64,000 nucleotides of DNA from Prorocentrum cordatum (lineage: Eukaryota > Sar > Dinophyceae > Prorocentrales > Prorocentraceae), in the NCBI GenBank assembly GCA_963575745.1, contig CAUYUJ010003658.1, positions 62,001 through 126,000 of the forward strand. The letters are read 5' to 3'. This document shows, piece by piece, positions 21,978-32,560 of the stretch. Both the position numbers and the translations under genes were made by a program. Under the pieces are notes generated by a model. The model had not been told where the DNA came from, ran no database searches, and saw only the letters and a program-made list of their open reading frames with translations. Within the stretch, counting starts at the first letter, position 1; each line of letters starts with the position of its first letter.

Positions 21978-23378
21978 TGCTGGCAGCTGCTGGCCGACAC
22001 CCGCTCACCGCGTCGCACGACCTGCAGGTGGGCGACTTCTGTGTGGTGCGCTACAACGTCCCAGGTGTGCCCCTGTACCACGAGAGGCTGGTTCACTACC
22101 TGCCGTTGGGTGCCGGGCTGACCGTGTCCATCACCACGCCCGATGGTGACGAGTACGAGGAGGTGTGGGGCCTGCCCGACATCGTCGAGTGGGAGCCGCT
22201 GCCAAACCGACAGCCGGGTGGCGTGTTGATGGGTCGGCCAGGAGCGCGATACTATCGGTTCAGAGCTGGTGCGATGCCGACCGCCGCGAGCCTCACGGCG
22301 TCCGCTGTGGCTGCTGCCGGGCGCCTGGGCCAGCCCGCGCCAGGCGGGCCCTTGGTGCCAACCCTCGGCGGGCGCCTCGTCGGGCCGCCGGCGGGAGGTG
22401 CCGCGCCTGGCGCGGTCGAAGCCGGAGGCGCCGCGGCCCCGCTTGGCGGGGCACCCGGCGCGCCAGCGGCGGCCGCGGCAGCTGCGCCGGGCGGAGTAGC
22501 CCCGGCGGCGGGGCTTGGCGGCCTGGTGGCGGCGCTCGGCGGCCCAGCGGCAGGAGCACCAGCCGGCGTGCTGGTTCCAGCCCCGCTGCCCGCCCCCGCT
22601 GGGGCCGGCGCCGCGGCGGTCGTGGCTCCAGGAGCCGACGGAGTGCTCGCCGCCGCTGCCGCCGGGGCCCCAGGGGCCGCCGCCGCCCCCGTGCCCGCGG
22701 ACGCGGGCGCCGCCGCAGCCGCCGCGGGCCCGCCCCCTGCGGCGGGAGGCGCGCCCGCGGCTGGTGCGGGTGCTGGCGGGCATTTCCAGGACGCGAGGGT
22801 GCTCCCGGTGGTGTACGACGCCATGGGCAACCGTCGGCGGGAGTTCCGCGAGGCGGTGCTGGCCTGCCGGGAAGACCCGTGGGCGGGGTGGCCCGTGCGC
22901 GGGCCGCGCACCGCGCTCTGGGTCCTGCGGTGCATCGTCGACCACGGCGGGACGCCGACGGGGATGCACTCTCGGTGGCGCAGTGAGGCCCGCCTCCAGG
23001 AGCACGAGCCCGGGGTGCAGGAGCATGAGCGCTCGTGCCGCGCGCTGGAGGAGCTCATCTGCTACGACCAGTGCAATGGCGCGAACCTGGCGGCCGTGGA
23101 GCTGCTCGTGCGGAACATCCAGGTGCAGCAGGAGGTACCGCGACAGGAGCGCGGGCGGCTCAGGAGGCGGTGGCCCCGACAGCGTCGACACTCACCTGTA
23201 CATGGGCAGCGAGCTGACACGAGGAGGAGTGTGTGTATGCCCTCTCCTCCAGGAGTGGGCCAGCGCCCAGCTGGCCAAGGAGCAGGCGCTGCTCAAGGAG
23301 CGGCGCAAGGCCCGGGAGGAGAGGGAGCTTGCCAAGAAGGGGAACAACAAGAAGAACAAGAAGGAGGAGGAGGGGTGA
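21974..23378 (+). pseudogene. Gag-like structural protein, one frameshift
   Basis: The N-terminal domain (DLQVGDFCVVRYN to EEVWGLPDIVEW, about residues 17-73) is followed by a long Ala/Gly/Pro-rich linker (about 100-265). A second domain contains GPRTALWVLRCIVDHGG and ELICYDQCNGANLAAVELL, which I recall from dinoflagellate retroelement ORFs upstream of reverse transcriptase. After about 23130 the sensible reading moves to the next frame (YRDRSAGGSGGGG, then LYMGSELTRGG and a highly charged KERRKAREERELAKK tail), ending at the stop 23376-23378. One lost or gained base near 23130-23140 therefore separates the two halves. The stop overlaps the ATG at 23378 by one base (TGATG), a usual reinitiation arrangement for the pol ORF. 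Confidence 0.6.
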
Positions 23379-25123
23379 TGTTCCCCTCGGCCGCGCCGGT
23401 TCCAGGCGGCCGGCGCGGCCCCCTGACTGAGACGCCTGTGGGCCGTGGTGCCTCTACCGGTCCGCCGAACAGAGAGGTTTTTGACATGCTGGGGCAGAGT
23501 GCCCGCCAGCGCGACATTTTTCCGCTGCCCCCGCTGCGCCGAGATCACGTCGGCGCGGCGGGCCGCCGGGACCTGTCCAGGGTCACCAGGCGGCGTGGTG
23601 AGGCTACCAAGCGCATCCTCGATTGGGGCGACGACTGCATCGACGCCCTGAACGACTTGCACGGCCACCAGGATCGGCCGGCGGTCCCCGCCCACGCTGG
23701 TCAGCGACGCGCAGTGGAGCATGTCGAGTCGCGAGTGCGCGCGCTGGGCAAGCCCCCACCAGAGGCAGGCTTTCGCGAGGGAGCCCTTCGTGAGCTCCTC
23801 GCGGGGACGGGGATCTACCAGACGGGTGATCTCTTCCCGACGGCCGTATGTCAAGGAGTCCATTTCCTGGCCCTCGCCCGACGCGCAGCCCGCCCCGCTG
23901 TGCGCCTGCCTGGGCGAGGCCGAGTCTGAGTGGCTGGGCCGCTGGCAAAGCACCTTGCTCAGGCCAGATCAACCTACAGCAGCCGAGCGTGCTGAGTTCT
24001 GCCCGGCTGGACCTTTTTTGACCCCAGTCTCTTCAGTGAGCCTCTGCTTTACGCCGATTTTGTCGCCAAGCTGTTGGCCCGCGGCATGGTGGAGCTGAAG
24101 GGGGACTGCGATGCGGCCACCGTCGGCTGCTTCTTCGTCGCGAAGAAGAACAACAAGTTGAGAGTGATATTTGATACGAGGTATGCAAATCTATTCTTCG
24201 GGCGACCAGCTCGGACCGCTTTGCCGACGGCTACAGCGCTGGCGGCTTTCGAGAACCCAGGGCACGACACTTACACTGCCTCGGGCGACATCGACAATGC
24301 TTTTTACAGGCTGCGGCTGCCCGACGGCCTGTCGTCCTACTTCAGGATGCCCGCCCTGGATGCCAGCCTGCTCGGGATCACGCACCTGGGCGGGGCGCGG
24401 CTCGCGCGAGGGGCGCGGGTGCAGCCCTGCGTTTGCGTGCTGCCGATGGGCTGGAGCCACGCGCTGGCCCTCTGTCAGGGCGTGTCGCGGCGGGCCCTGG
24501 ACACCGCGGGGTTCACAGAGGGGCAGTGCATCGAGGACGGGGAGGCCGGGGTCGTGGTCGGCGAGGAGGGCGCCCTGGCGGTCGCCGGCTACGTCGACAA
24601 CTACGCTGCCCTGGGTCGTTCACCGGCCATCGTCGACCGGGCCGCCCTCGCCGTCACGCGCGTGCTGACGGATAAGGGGCTGCTCGCGCACGATGAGGAG
24701 CCGGCCGCCCGCGATGCCACTTTCGTAGGTTTAGAGCTGAAGAGAGGACGTGATCTTTCGATTAAGGCCAGGAGCATTTGGAGGCTTCGTTTTGGGATCG
24801 ACGCCCTGCTCAGGAAGGGCTTCTGTTCAGGAGGCGCTCTCAGAATCATCATCGGTCACTTTACATGGGCTGGGTTGATTCGTCGCGAAGTCCTCTCTTG
24901 GCTCAACTCATGCTACCAGTTTGCAGAGCGGATCGGGCAGCGACAGGCCCGACTGTGGAGATCAGTGCGGCGCGAGCTCCGGCGAGCGCGCTGTATCTTA
25001 CCGCTGCTCAGTGTTGACCTCAGCGCCGAGTGGTGGCCAGAGGTAGCCGCATCAGACGCTTCGTTGTTTGGTCTCGGAGTGAGCTCCCATCCAGCGGGTA
25101 TCCTCAATTGGCCGACGCAGTGA
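23378..25123 (+). pseudogene. Reverse transcriptase of the retroelement
   Basis: The ATG at 23378 starts a linker region (DIFPLPPLRRDHVG, then RRRGEATKRILDWGDDCIDAL) that shifts frame near 23830 and again near 23993. From about 23995 to 25120 one open frame holds the polymerase: KKNNKLRVIFDTRYAN (motifs 1-2), GDIDNAFYRLRLP (motif A, catalytic Asp), VLPMGWSHAL (motif B) and GYVDNYAALG (motif C, 24590-24601). Motif C is YVDN rather than YxDD. As I recall, dinoflagellate relatives share this, so it need not mean decay. A thumb-like region follows, then VAASDASLFGLG, which begins RNase H. The stop at 25121 results from a frameshift. The enzyme would copy element RNA into DNA. Confidence 0.75.
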
Positions 25124-25600
25124 GAGATGGCGTTTTCGGGTTGACGGGGCCCAGCGGGCTCGCGAACATGCACTTCATCAGGCTCCTGTGGACTCCGTCA
25201 ATGACCCCGACAAGGCCCTTGAGAACCTGCTGGTCGACAACCCCGTGGTCTTCGACGAGGTCCCCATGGGCTTCCTGATGTCCGACACCTGGAAAGTCGT
25301 TCATGCCTCGAAGGTCGCTGGGTCCACGGACATCCTAGAGCTCGAGGGGGAGGCGCTCCTAATGGCTATTCGTCACACGCTCAGAAACACTGGGGCTCTG
25401 GGGAAGAGGATCCTGTTCATAGTGGACAACTTACCATTGGCCCTAGCGGCCACAAAGGGGCGGGCAAACTCTCGATACCTCCGACACGTGCTTCAGAAGA
25501 TAGCTGCTCTTTCACTGACCACAGGGTGCAGGATAGTTCTACGTTGGGTCCCATCCGAACTCAATCCTGCTGACAATCCGTCTCGAGGCGATCACGGTTT
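25119..25600 (+). pseudogene. RNase H domain of the retroelement
   Basis: In the frame after the shift, SERWRFRV continues the domain begun by VAASDASLFG just upstream. The remaining active-site context is visible: ILELEGEALLMAIRH (Glu), LFIVDNLPLALAATKGR (Asp) and LRWVPSELNPADNPSR (last Asp). The NPADxxSR ending is typical of RNase H domains in DIRS- and BEL-like elements. It would remove the RNA template. The reading then moves to another frame near 25595. Confidence 0.75.
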
Positions 25601-26770
25601 TTTCGCTACTCCCTATCACGTGCACCTTGCCCGGCCGCATGGCGGGGCGCCGGCGGCCAGCGGCGTCGCAGGCCGCCGTCGAGCGGGCGAGGAACGCCCA
25701 GCAGGTGGCCGCCTCCACGGTGCAGACCTTCGGCCTCTCGGTCCTCGAGTCCGCGGCGGTCCGCCCGAACGCGCAGAGGCAGCGCCATAACCGCCTGGCG
25801 ACGCTGGTCCTCTTCTGCCGGACGTGCCACCTGGACTGGGACAGCTGGGGGTCGCTGGACAACGCGGTCACCGCGCTGCTGAACCATCAGTTCTTGGACG
25901 GCAAGTGCTCGGACCTGGGGGCGCAGCTGATCGCGGCGCTGGCGCGCGTCTACCCGAGCCTGGCCCGGCGCAGCGGGCTATACCTGCCGCGCGCGTGCCG
26001 CGCGGCCGGGGCCTGGAAGCGTCGGGCGCCCGGGCGCTCGAGGCTGCCGATGCCGAAGACCGGCGCGGCGGCGATCGCCGGGGTGATGCTGTTCCTCGGC
26101 CAGCGCCGAATGGCCATCTACACCATGCTGACCTTCATCTGCTACCTCAGACCGCTGGAGGGGATTGCGCTGCTGGGCAGGCACCTGGTCGCCCCGGTGT
26201 CGGCGGCAGGCGCGTGCTACGCGAGCTGGGGGCTCCTTCTCCACGACTTCGAGCTCGGCCAGCACGGACGACGCGGTGCTCATCGACAAAGACAGCTGGA
26301 TCCTACCAGCGCTGGCCGGGCTCCAGGCGGCGACGCACGCCGACGCCTCGCTGTGGGACTTCGGCGCGGTGGAATTCAGGATGAGTTTCAAGGCGGCCGC
26401 GGACCTGCTGGGGCTGGGGCAGCTCGCTCCGCATCCCTACTCGCTCCGGCACGGCGGGGCGTCAGACGACCTTCTGGCCGGCCGCCGAAGCCTGGAGCAG
26501 GTTCGGGCGCGAGGCCGGTGGGTGTCAGCGTCGAGCCTCCGCCGATGCACCAAGGCCACGCGCCTGCTGCGGGAGCTGCAGGAGGTCCACAGCGACATCT
26601 TCAGCTTCGGGAGCTTTGTGATGACCCACTTCACGGGGCTCGTCGAGCATGGGCTGACTGGCCCGCTTTTCGACCAGGTCCCGGCGAGCGTGAGGGGCCT
26701 GTTGCTTGCAGGCCAGAGCGGCGGGGCCACGTCCGCCGCCGGCCGCGGGCGAAAGCGGCGGCCGGCGTGA
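25600..26770 (+). pseudogene. Tyrosine recombinase (integrase) of the retroelement, active-site Tyr replaced
   Basis: The N-terminal core-binding part (RLATLVLFCRTCHLDW to PRACRAAGAWKR) and CYLRPLEGIALL (box I Arg) are in one frame to about 26240. After a shift the catalytic part follows: ADASLWDFGAVEF, then HPYSLRHGGASDDLL (box II His-x-x-Arg) and RARGRWVSASSLRRCTKAT. In relatives the last motif is RRYxK, where Tyr is the nucleophile. Here the codon at 26546-26548 is TGC (Cys), one transition away from TAC. Together with the frameshift near 26240 this should abolish recombination by this copy. The C-terminus runs to a stop at 26770. Confidence 0.75.
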
Positions 26771-26779
26771 CCCACCTGG

Positions 26780-27573
26780 TCCATGGCGGGGACGTGGGCG
26801 CCCACCTCGGCAGGAGGTTCGCTGCGAGCCTGGGCAGGGCAGTGCGCTTGCGATCACTGCTGTTCCTCGAGCTCTTCGGGGGCTGTGGCCGCGTCGCAGC
26901 CAGCGCGCAGGCCATGGGCTATGCAGCGCTCAGCCTGGACATCAACGGCTCGCCTCTTGAGAACCATCTCACCCCGACCTTCCTCAACAGGATCCTGGGC
27001 TGGATCGCGAGTGGGGCCATCGCCGGGATCTGGCTCGGCACGCCCTGCAGCACCTGGACCCGTGCGCTTCGGGTCCCGCTGCGGACTGCTGAGTGCCCTG
27101 ACGGGCGGCCTGACCTTTCGCCTGACCAGTTTAGCAAGCTCGATATAGGAAATAAGTCATTCCAATTCTCCCTTCACGTGATCCGTGCATGCCTCAAACA
27201 CAATGTAGGCGTCATGATTGAGAATCCCCAGACCAGCCTGATGTGGTCGTCGCCTCGTTTTCAGAAGCTTCTCAGTTTGCAAAGCAGCACTTCTGTAATT
27301 TGTCACGTGTGCCAATTTGGCGCGCCCTGGAGGAAAGCTACTCGAGTGCAAGCCTGGGCCATCGGAGAATTGTGGGAGCTGTCGAACATTTGCAGCAGGA
27401 CTCTCCGGCCCCACCTCGAGCTCAGTGGGCGGGCGCCAGGCGGGAAGCATTGGACAGCCATTGCTGCCGCCTACCCCGCTTCCTTTGCCAAAGCCGCCGC
27501 TACCATACTCGTACGCACATGTGAAAGCAAGCGCTCCCTCGCTCTCTCTGACAGAATGGGGGGGGTAGCCCTG
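26780..27573 (+). pseudogene. Cytosine-C5-methyltransferase-like domain of the retroelement
   Basis: Open without a stop from the recombinase region to 27837, but with no ATG near the domain start, so it is probably the C-terminal part of the polyprotein. FLELFGGCGRVAASAQAMGY (26863 on) fits the SAM-binding motif I and is followed by SLDI (motif II). WLGTPCSTWTRA (about 27030-27065) fits motif IV with the catalytic ProCys. MIENPQTSLMW (27220 on) fits motif VI (ENV-like, here ENP). The region ends in AIAAAYPASFAKAAA. DIRS elements are known to carry a methylase-like domain, and similar ProCys/ENP proteins are abundant in dinoflagellates. Whether it methylates DNA is not known. The frame runs on through B1 and A2, so those repeats are also translated in principle. 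Confidence 0.65.
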
Positions 27574-27613
27574 ATTGTTTTTTCGGCCCCAGGCCAAGTT
27601 CGAGTTCGGGTTG

Positions 27614-27734
27614 CGGATGCGAGGCTCGTTCATCTGTCCAGTGGCTCGCCTGGTTGTCGCGAGTTCGCCGCCGCGCGCTGCTCCTCACAAATGCATCATC
27701 TCTTCGGCGACGAGGGTCGGAAGAGGCCCTGCTG
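27614..27734 (+). repeat. Split repeat B1
   Basis: 121 bases starting CGGATGCGAGGCTCG and ending GGCCCTGCTG. 117 of 121 are identical to B2 (27860-27980). It overlaps A2 by the two bases TG. Confidence 0.95.
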
Positions 27735-27809
27735 TGTGTATTCAGTACGGGAAGCAGGCACTGTAGTTGAGCATCGCCGTATGGCCACTGCCACGTTTGC
27801 TCAAGCTCT
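27733..27809 (+). repeat. Split repeat A2
   Basis: Second copy of A1 with one substitution. The B1-A2 junction represents the joined ends of the presumed circular intermediate. Confidence 0.95.
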
Positions 27810-27859
27810 CCCTCCCTCCCTTTTTCTTCCCCTATGAGCTTGAGTGTGGCTTCTACAGC

Positions 27860-27980
27860 CGGATGCGAGGCTCGTTCATCTGTCCAGTGGCTCGCCTGGT
27901 TGTCGCGAGTTTGCCGCCGTGCGCTGCTCCTCACAAATACATCATCTCTTTGGCGACGAGGGTCGGAAGAGGCCCTGCTG
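27860..27980 (+). repeat. Split repeat B2 (right end)
   Basis: Differs from B1 at four positions, all transitions in one direction (C to T or G to A in B2), three of them at CpG. A 50-base pyrimidine-rich spacer separates it from A2. Confidence 0.95.
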
Positions 27981-29060
27981 ATAATACTTAAGATGAGGAG
28001 GATAATGAGGGGGAGGAATATCTGAAGGACGTGATGTAGGAGGGAGATTGCGATGACGGATGAGGCGGATGACGATGTTGTTGATGATGATGGTGATCAT
28101 GTTGATGATGGTGATGATGATGATTATGTCGATGATTATGGTGTTGATGCTGATGTTGAAGATGGTGATGGTGATGGTGATCGTGGTGATGATGATGCTG
28201 ATGATGCTGATGCTGGTGGTGTTGATGCTGATGCTGATGCGGCTGATGCGTGGTGATGATGGTGAGGTGGATGCGGGCGATGATGTTATTGATGATGGTG
28301 CTGATGCTGATGATGATCATGCTGATGATGCTGATGATGATGCTGCTGATGATGATGATGATGCGGATGATAGTGATGCTGATGATGTCGAGGTCGTGGA
28401 TGCTGTCGATGATTATGGGGATGATGATGCTGAGCATGAACATGCTGATGCTGATGATATAATGATAGCGATGAGGAGTAGGATGCTGATGGCGATGGTG
28501 AAGCTGATGATGCTGATGCTGATTTTGATGATGCGGATGCTGCTGATGATGACGGTGACGAGTATGATTACGATGTAGATGATGATGATGATGATGATCA
28601 TGATGATGCTGTCGCTGATGATGATGCTGGTGATGCTGATGATGCTGATGATGGTGGTGATGATACTGATGCTGGTCATGACGATGATGATGCTGTTCAT
28701 GCTGCTGATGATGCTGATGAGAATGATGTTGATGATGATGATGACGATGATGGTGACGATGCTGATGATGCTGATGAGGATGCTGGTGATGATGATGATG
28801 CTGAGGATGGTGATGCTGACGATGATGATGATGATGATGATGATGAGGATGATGATGATGATGATGAGGATGATGATGATGATGATGGTGATAATGCTGA
28901 TGATGCAGTTGATGCTGCTGGTGTTGTTGATTATAAGGGTGAACGTGGCATTGACGGTGGCAGTGATACTGATTGTGATAGTGATGGTGGTGTTCTTGAT
29001 GTTAAGGATGCGGATAGTGAGGGGGACGAGGACGACACTGATGAGAAGGAGGATGAGGAG
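27981..29060. repeat. GAT-type microsatellite, about 1 kb, right flank of the element
   Basis: GAT, GCT and GGT triplets in blocks from about 28050 to 28960, then more mixed sequence. It opens Asp-rich, Met-rich and His-rich frames that are not genes. Confidence 0.9.
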
Positions 29061-30129
29061 GAGGAGGAGGGGTTGCAGCGTCGACAGTGGCCCACTTACC
29101 ATCAGCGACAACGACAGGAGGAGGACCCGTGGACGAGGAGGACGAGGAGATGGAGGATGAGGAGGAGGATGGGGAGGACGACTATGAGGAGGAATACGAG
29201 GAGTAATACGGGGGAACACCACCATCAACCCGAGGAGGAGGCGGAGGAGGAGGAGGAGGAAGTAGATGAGGAGGGTGATGATGATGAGGAGGAGGAGGAG
29301 GAAGAGGAGGAGGAGGGGGAGGAGGACGGGGAGGAGGAGGAGGAGGATGAGGAGGAGGAGGAGGGGCGAGGGAGGCGAGAGGCCTTTTTCAGCTGGACCT
29401 AGTGCCTTGCATAGCCCGCCGTCGTCGACGGCCTGGCCCATGGCGCTCCTCGCGTTCCCAGGCTGGCACAGTGCGCGGTCGCAGCAAAACCGCGCTATCG
29501 GGACGGTCCGGGCGTCGTGGGCGCCATCCCTCTTGTGTGGTCCTCCTGGCTTCAGCTGCCTGCCTCCCTCGTGTCGTCGTCGTCGTCGTGCTCCTCCTCC
29601 ACCTCTTCCTCCTGACGCCCAGTTCATGCTGCGGGGCTTCTCCTGCTCCTCATCTTCCTCGTCGTCCTCCTCGGCGCGTTTATTACTGCCCGCTCGCATG
29701 TCCGCACTCTTTCCATGCACGTGTCTTTGCGTGCCACGTCTGACTTTGCCCTTTGTCTTCTCGAGCCTGCCCCTTCGACGGCAGACAAACTGACCAACCC
29801 ATCCTCCATGTCTCCACCTCGGCTCCACCTCCCTGTCTCTGTTTCCCACATGTTTCGTGGGGTAATGGCATTGTTCTCCGTCGCGTCCCACTCTTGCGAC
29901 GATCATTCACCTCTCCCTGTTCCTTCTCTTTCTCACCTTCACTCGCGCGCGCACCACACACAAGCGAGCATGCTACCTGACGCAGCACGACGCCTGCATG
30001 AGATACACCTATACAACCATACACGCATGATGCACATCCGCAAGACACACAGACGTGGACCGCACACATCACACAGCACACACACACACACACATAGCAC
30101 GCATACACACAGCGTGATATTTTTTCACC
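29061..30129. other. GGA tract and unassigned sequence
   Basis: 29110-29380 is GGA/GAT-rich. 29560-29690 is CTC/CGT-rich and 30070-30115 is (CA)n. No recognisable protein. Confidence 0.45.
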
Positions 30130-30650
30130 GCAGGGGGTGCGCTGGGGGTGCGGTCGCTATCCGTCTCGGGCTCGCAAAGCGTGGCTGTCGTAGTACTTTC
30201 TCGGCGTTGCCTCGAGGCCTTGGAGGTGCGGTCGCTATCCGCTTCGGGCTCGCAGAGCGTGGCAATTTCTCGACTCCACAAGGGGGTGCTTTGTGGATGC
30301 GGTCGCTATCTGCTTCGGGCTCGCCAAGTGTGGCAGGCGTGTCTTCGACCAGGGGTGCTTTGGGGGTGCGGTCGCTGTCCGTTTGGGGCTTGCCATGTGT
30401 GATAGTCGTGTCTTTTTTTCGACTCCACGAGGGTGCGCTGGGTGTGCGGTGGCTATCCGCTTCGGGCTCGCATGGCGTGGCAGGCTTGGTATGTTCTCGA
30501 CGCCACAGGGAGTTCTTTGGGGTTGCGGTCGCCAAATGTTCCTGGCCGCAAAGTGTTGCAGGCGTGGCACTTTCTCGACGGCGCAGGGGGTGTTTTGGGG
30601 GTGCGGCCGCTGTCCGCTTCGGGCTCGCGAAGCATGGCGGGCGCGGCGCC
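30130..30650. repeat. Imperfect 70-80-bp tandem repeat, about 7 copies
   Basis: Units contain GGGGGTGCGGTCGCTATCCG, TTCGGGCTCGC and GTGGCAGGCGTG. Starts lie near 30151, 30228, 30299, 30368, 30447, 30524 and 30604. Unit length varies between about 69 and 80. Confidence 0.85.
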
Positions 30651-31278
30651 TCCTTGATGCTAGAAGACTGCGCATGGGGCGGGGGGGGGGTGCGCGGGCG
30701 AGAGCACGTGCATTGTCCATAGCAGCGGACACATTGGTTCAACTTGGCTCGGCACGCGTGCGCTTTCTCGCAAGCGCGCTTGAAATTCGGGCGGCAACCG
30801 CCTGACCTGCGCGTGGCAATCCTGCCGCCCGTAATTGCCAGTGCGGAGAACTCGCACAGATGCGCACACGGAGTGGTACTCTCCGCATTTACCGAGTACC
30901 GCTGCCAGCTTAACAATCGGTCTAGTTCATCTGGTTTGTTGGCCTGGTCACCTCGCGCGTGCTGGAATGATCCTTCGGCGGTTTTGGCTGGTCTGGTTGG
31001 TCTGCTTGGTTGCCTCGGCTGGCTCGTCCAGTTCGAACATGTAACTTTTCATAGGAAAAGACGTCGCAATATTCCCCAATCCGTGCTAGCACTGAAGCGG
31101 GATCTAGCGGATGTTGAAGGATTTGGCGAGGAGTGGGCGGCCGATGTCGGCAGGCCGCCGGGTTCCTGAGGGTTTCTGGCTCCAGGTTCCCGGGTTCCCG
31201 GTTCCGGGTTCTGGGCCGATTTCGCTGGGCGGCGGTGTTTCCAGGTTTCCGGTGCCCGGGGCTCTTGGTCCACCTCGT
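30651..31278. other. No recognised gene
   Basis: GC-rich, with a short GGTTTCTGGCTCCAGG-type degenerate repeat near 31165-31260. Nothing assignable. Confidence 0.4.
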
Positions 31279-31510
31279 TATCGATCGGTCTCACCATCGA
31301 TTTCACGATCGATCTCACAATGGATCTGATTCGATGTATCACGATCGGCCTAACAATAGATTGCACGAACGATTTCAGTATCGATCTCGCTATCGCTCTC
31401 GCTCTCGCTGAATCGATTTCACTATCGGTCTCACGATCGGCCTTGCTATCGTCTTCAGTATCGATCCCACTTGCGATCTGATCATCGATCCCACAGTCGC
31501 TCTCGACGTC
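31279..31510. repeat. Degenerate 12-bp repeat, TATCGATCTCAC-like
   Basis: About 19 degenerate units built around ATCGAT or GATCG followed by CTCAC or TTCAC. Confidence 0.8.
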
Positions 31511-32303
31511 CATATGATTGACTTTCAAGCCGTCCACTGATTTTGTTTTTCTCTGGTATCATTTGAAATATGTACGTGGGTTCCTCGGTCGCATCATTTT
31601 GGTTGTTTCGTTTATTTGTCCTCGCTCTCTCTCTCTCTCTCTTGTGTTCTCCCTCTTTCTCTCTTCTCCACGCGGTCCTCGCCTCGGCGCCGCAGGCTCA
31701 GGGAGAAAACTTCAAGGCAAAGCACTTGCGGGTGCCTGGCGGGGGCGTGCGCGTGTGGGGCGGGGGGCTCTCGTGGCCGCAGGAGGCGCACGCAGGGTGG
31801 AGGGACTGAGGGAAAGGGGAGGAAAGGAAAGGGCGGAGGATGAGAAGGCGGAGCGGGGGATGGGGGCGGAGGATGAGACGGCGGGGAGGGGGAGGGCGGG
31901 CGGAGGTGGGGCTGGGGGAAGTGGCGTGGGAGGCGAACATGGGCGGACATTGGCCAAGCAATCGGGGCAGTGATGCGCAGAGTCGATCGCGAGGGAAGGA
32001 GGGAAGGGGACGAGTTCCCCCTCAAGTGCAGCACTGTGGCAGTGCAGTTTGGTTCGGGACAGGAGGTTTGACGAGGAGGAAACAGGACGAGGTGGACGGG
32101 AAGGAGGAGGATGAGGCGGGGGGATGGGGGGCAGGGGAGGATTGAGGAGGGAAGAAGTCTGGGGAAACACGAGGGGAAGGATGAGGTTGTGGAAGATGAA
32201 AAAAGGGGGGGCCGGAGGGATGAGGGAGGAGGGAGGGGGATGATGGAAGAGGGGAGAAGGAAGGAAGGAAGGAATGACGGGGGGGAGGGAGGGAGGGCGG
32301 GAG

Positions 32304-32306
<3 letters not shown>
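31511..32306. other. No recognised gene; CT and purine tracts
   Basis: (CT)n at about 31620-31670, then a long G/GA-rich stretch to 32306. Open frames are low-complexity. Confidence 0.45.
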
Positions 32307-32359
<53 letters not shown>

Positions 32360-32432
32360 CTGATGCTGATGCTGATGCTGATGCTGATGCTGATGCTGCT
32401 GCTGATGATGATGATGATGCTGATGATGCTGC

Positions 32433-32499
<67 letters not shown>

Positions 32500-32560
32500 G
32501 GTGGTGGTGATGAGGAGGAGGAGGAGGAGGAGGAGAAGGAGGAGGAGGAGGTTAGGCTCA
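32307..32560. repeat. (GAT)n, (GATGCT)n, (GGT)n and (GGA)n block
   Basis: A near-perfect GAT run is followed by GCTGAT units, GAT again, GGT and finally GGA. Confidence 0.95.

Larger units (their letters stand above)
21541..27980 (+). mobile_element. Tyrosine-recombinase retrotransposon with split direct repeats (PAT/Ngaro-like)
   Basis: The ends are defined by two repeat families arranged A1 (21541-21617), coding region, B1 (27614-27734), A2 (27733-27809), B2 (27860-27980). This A1-B1-A2-B2 split direct repeat is the known terminal structure of PAT- and Ngaro-type elements in the DIRS order, which replicate through a circle and integrate by tyrosine recombinase. Domains in order are a small Cys-rich membrane protein, a gag-like protein, reverse transcriptase, RNase H, tyrosine recombinase and a C5-methyltransferase-like domain. 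The coding path changes frame at least six times, so this copy is not expected to make a complete polyprotein. Both flanks are GAT-rich (ACTGATGA on the left, ATAATACTT on the right). A TG shared by both element ends and the target, without target-site duplication, fits recombinase insertion. Confidence 0.85.

Noticed and set aside
22165-22986. Arg/Gly/Ala-rich frames overlapping the gag-like ORF on both strands
   Set aside because: They are shadows of the GC-rich Ala/Gly/Pro linker of the gag-like protein.
21541-27980. Ordinary LTR retrotransposon
   Set aside because: The terminal repeats are split and interleaved (A1, B1, A2, B2), and the integrase is a tyrosine recombinase, not a DDE enzyme.
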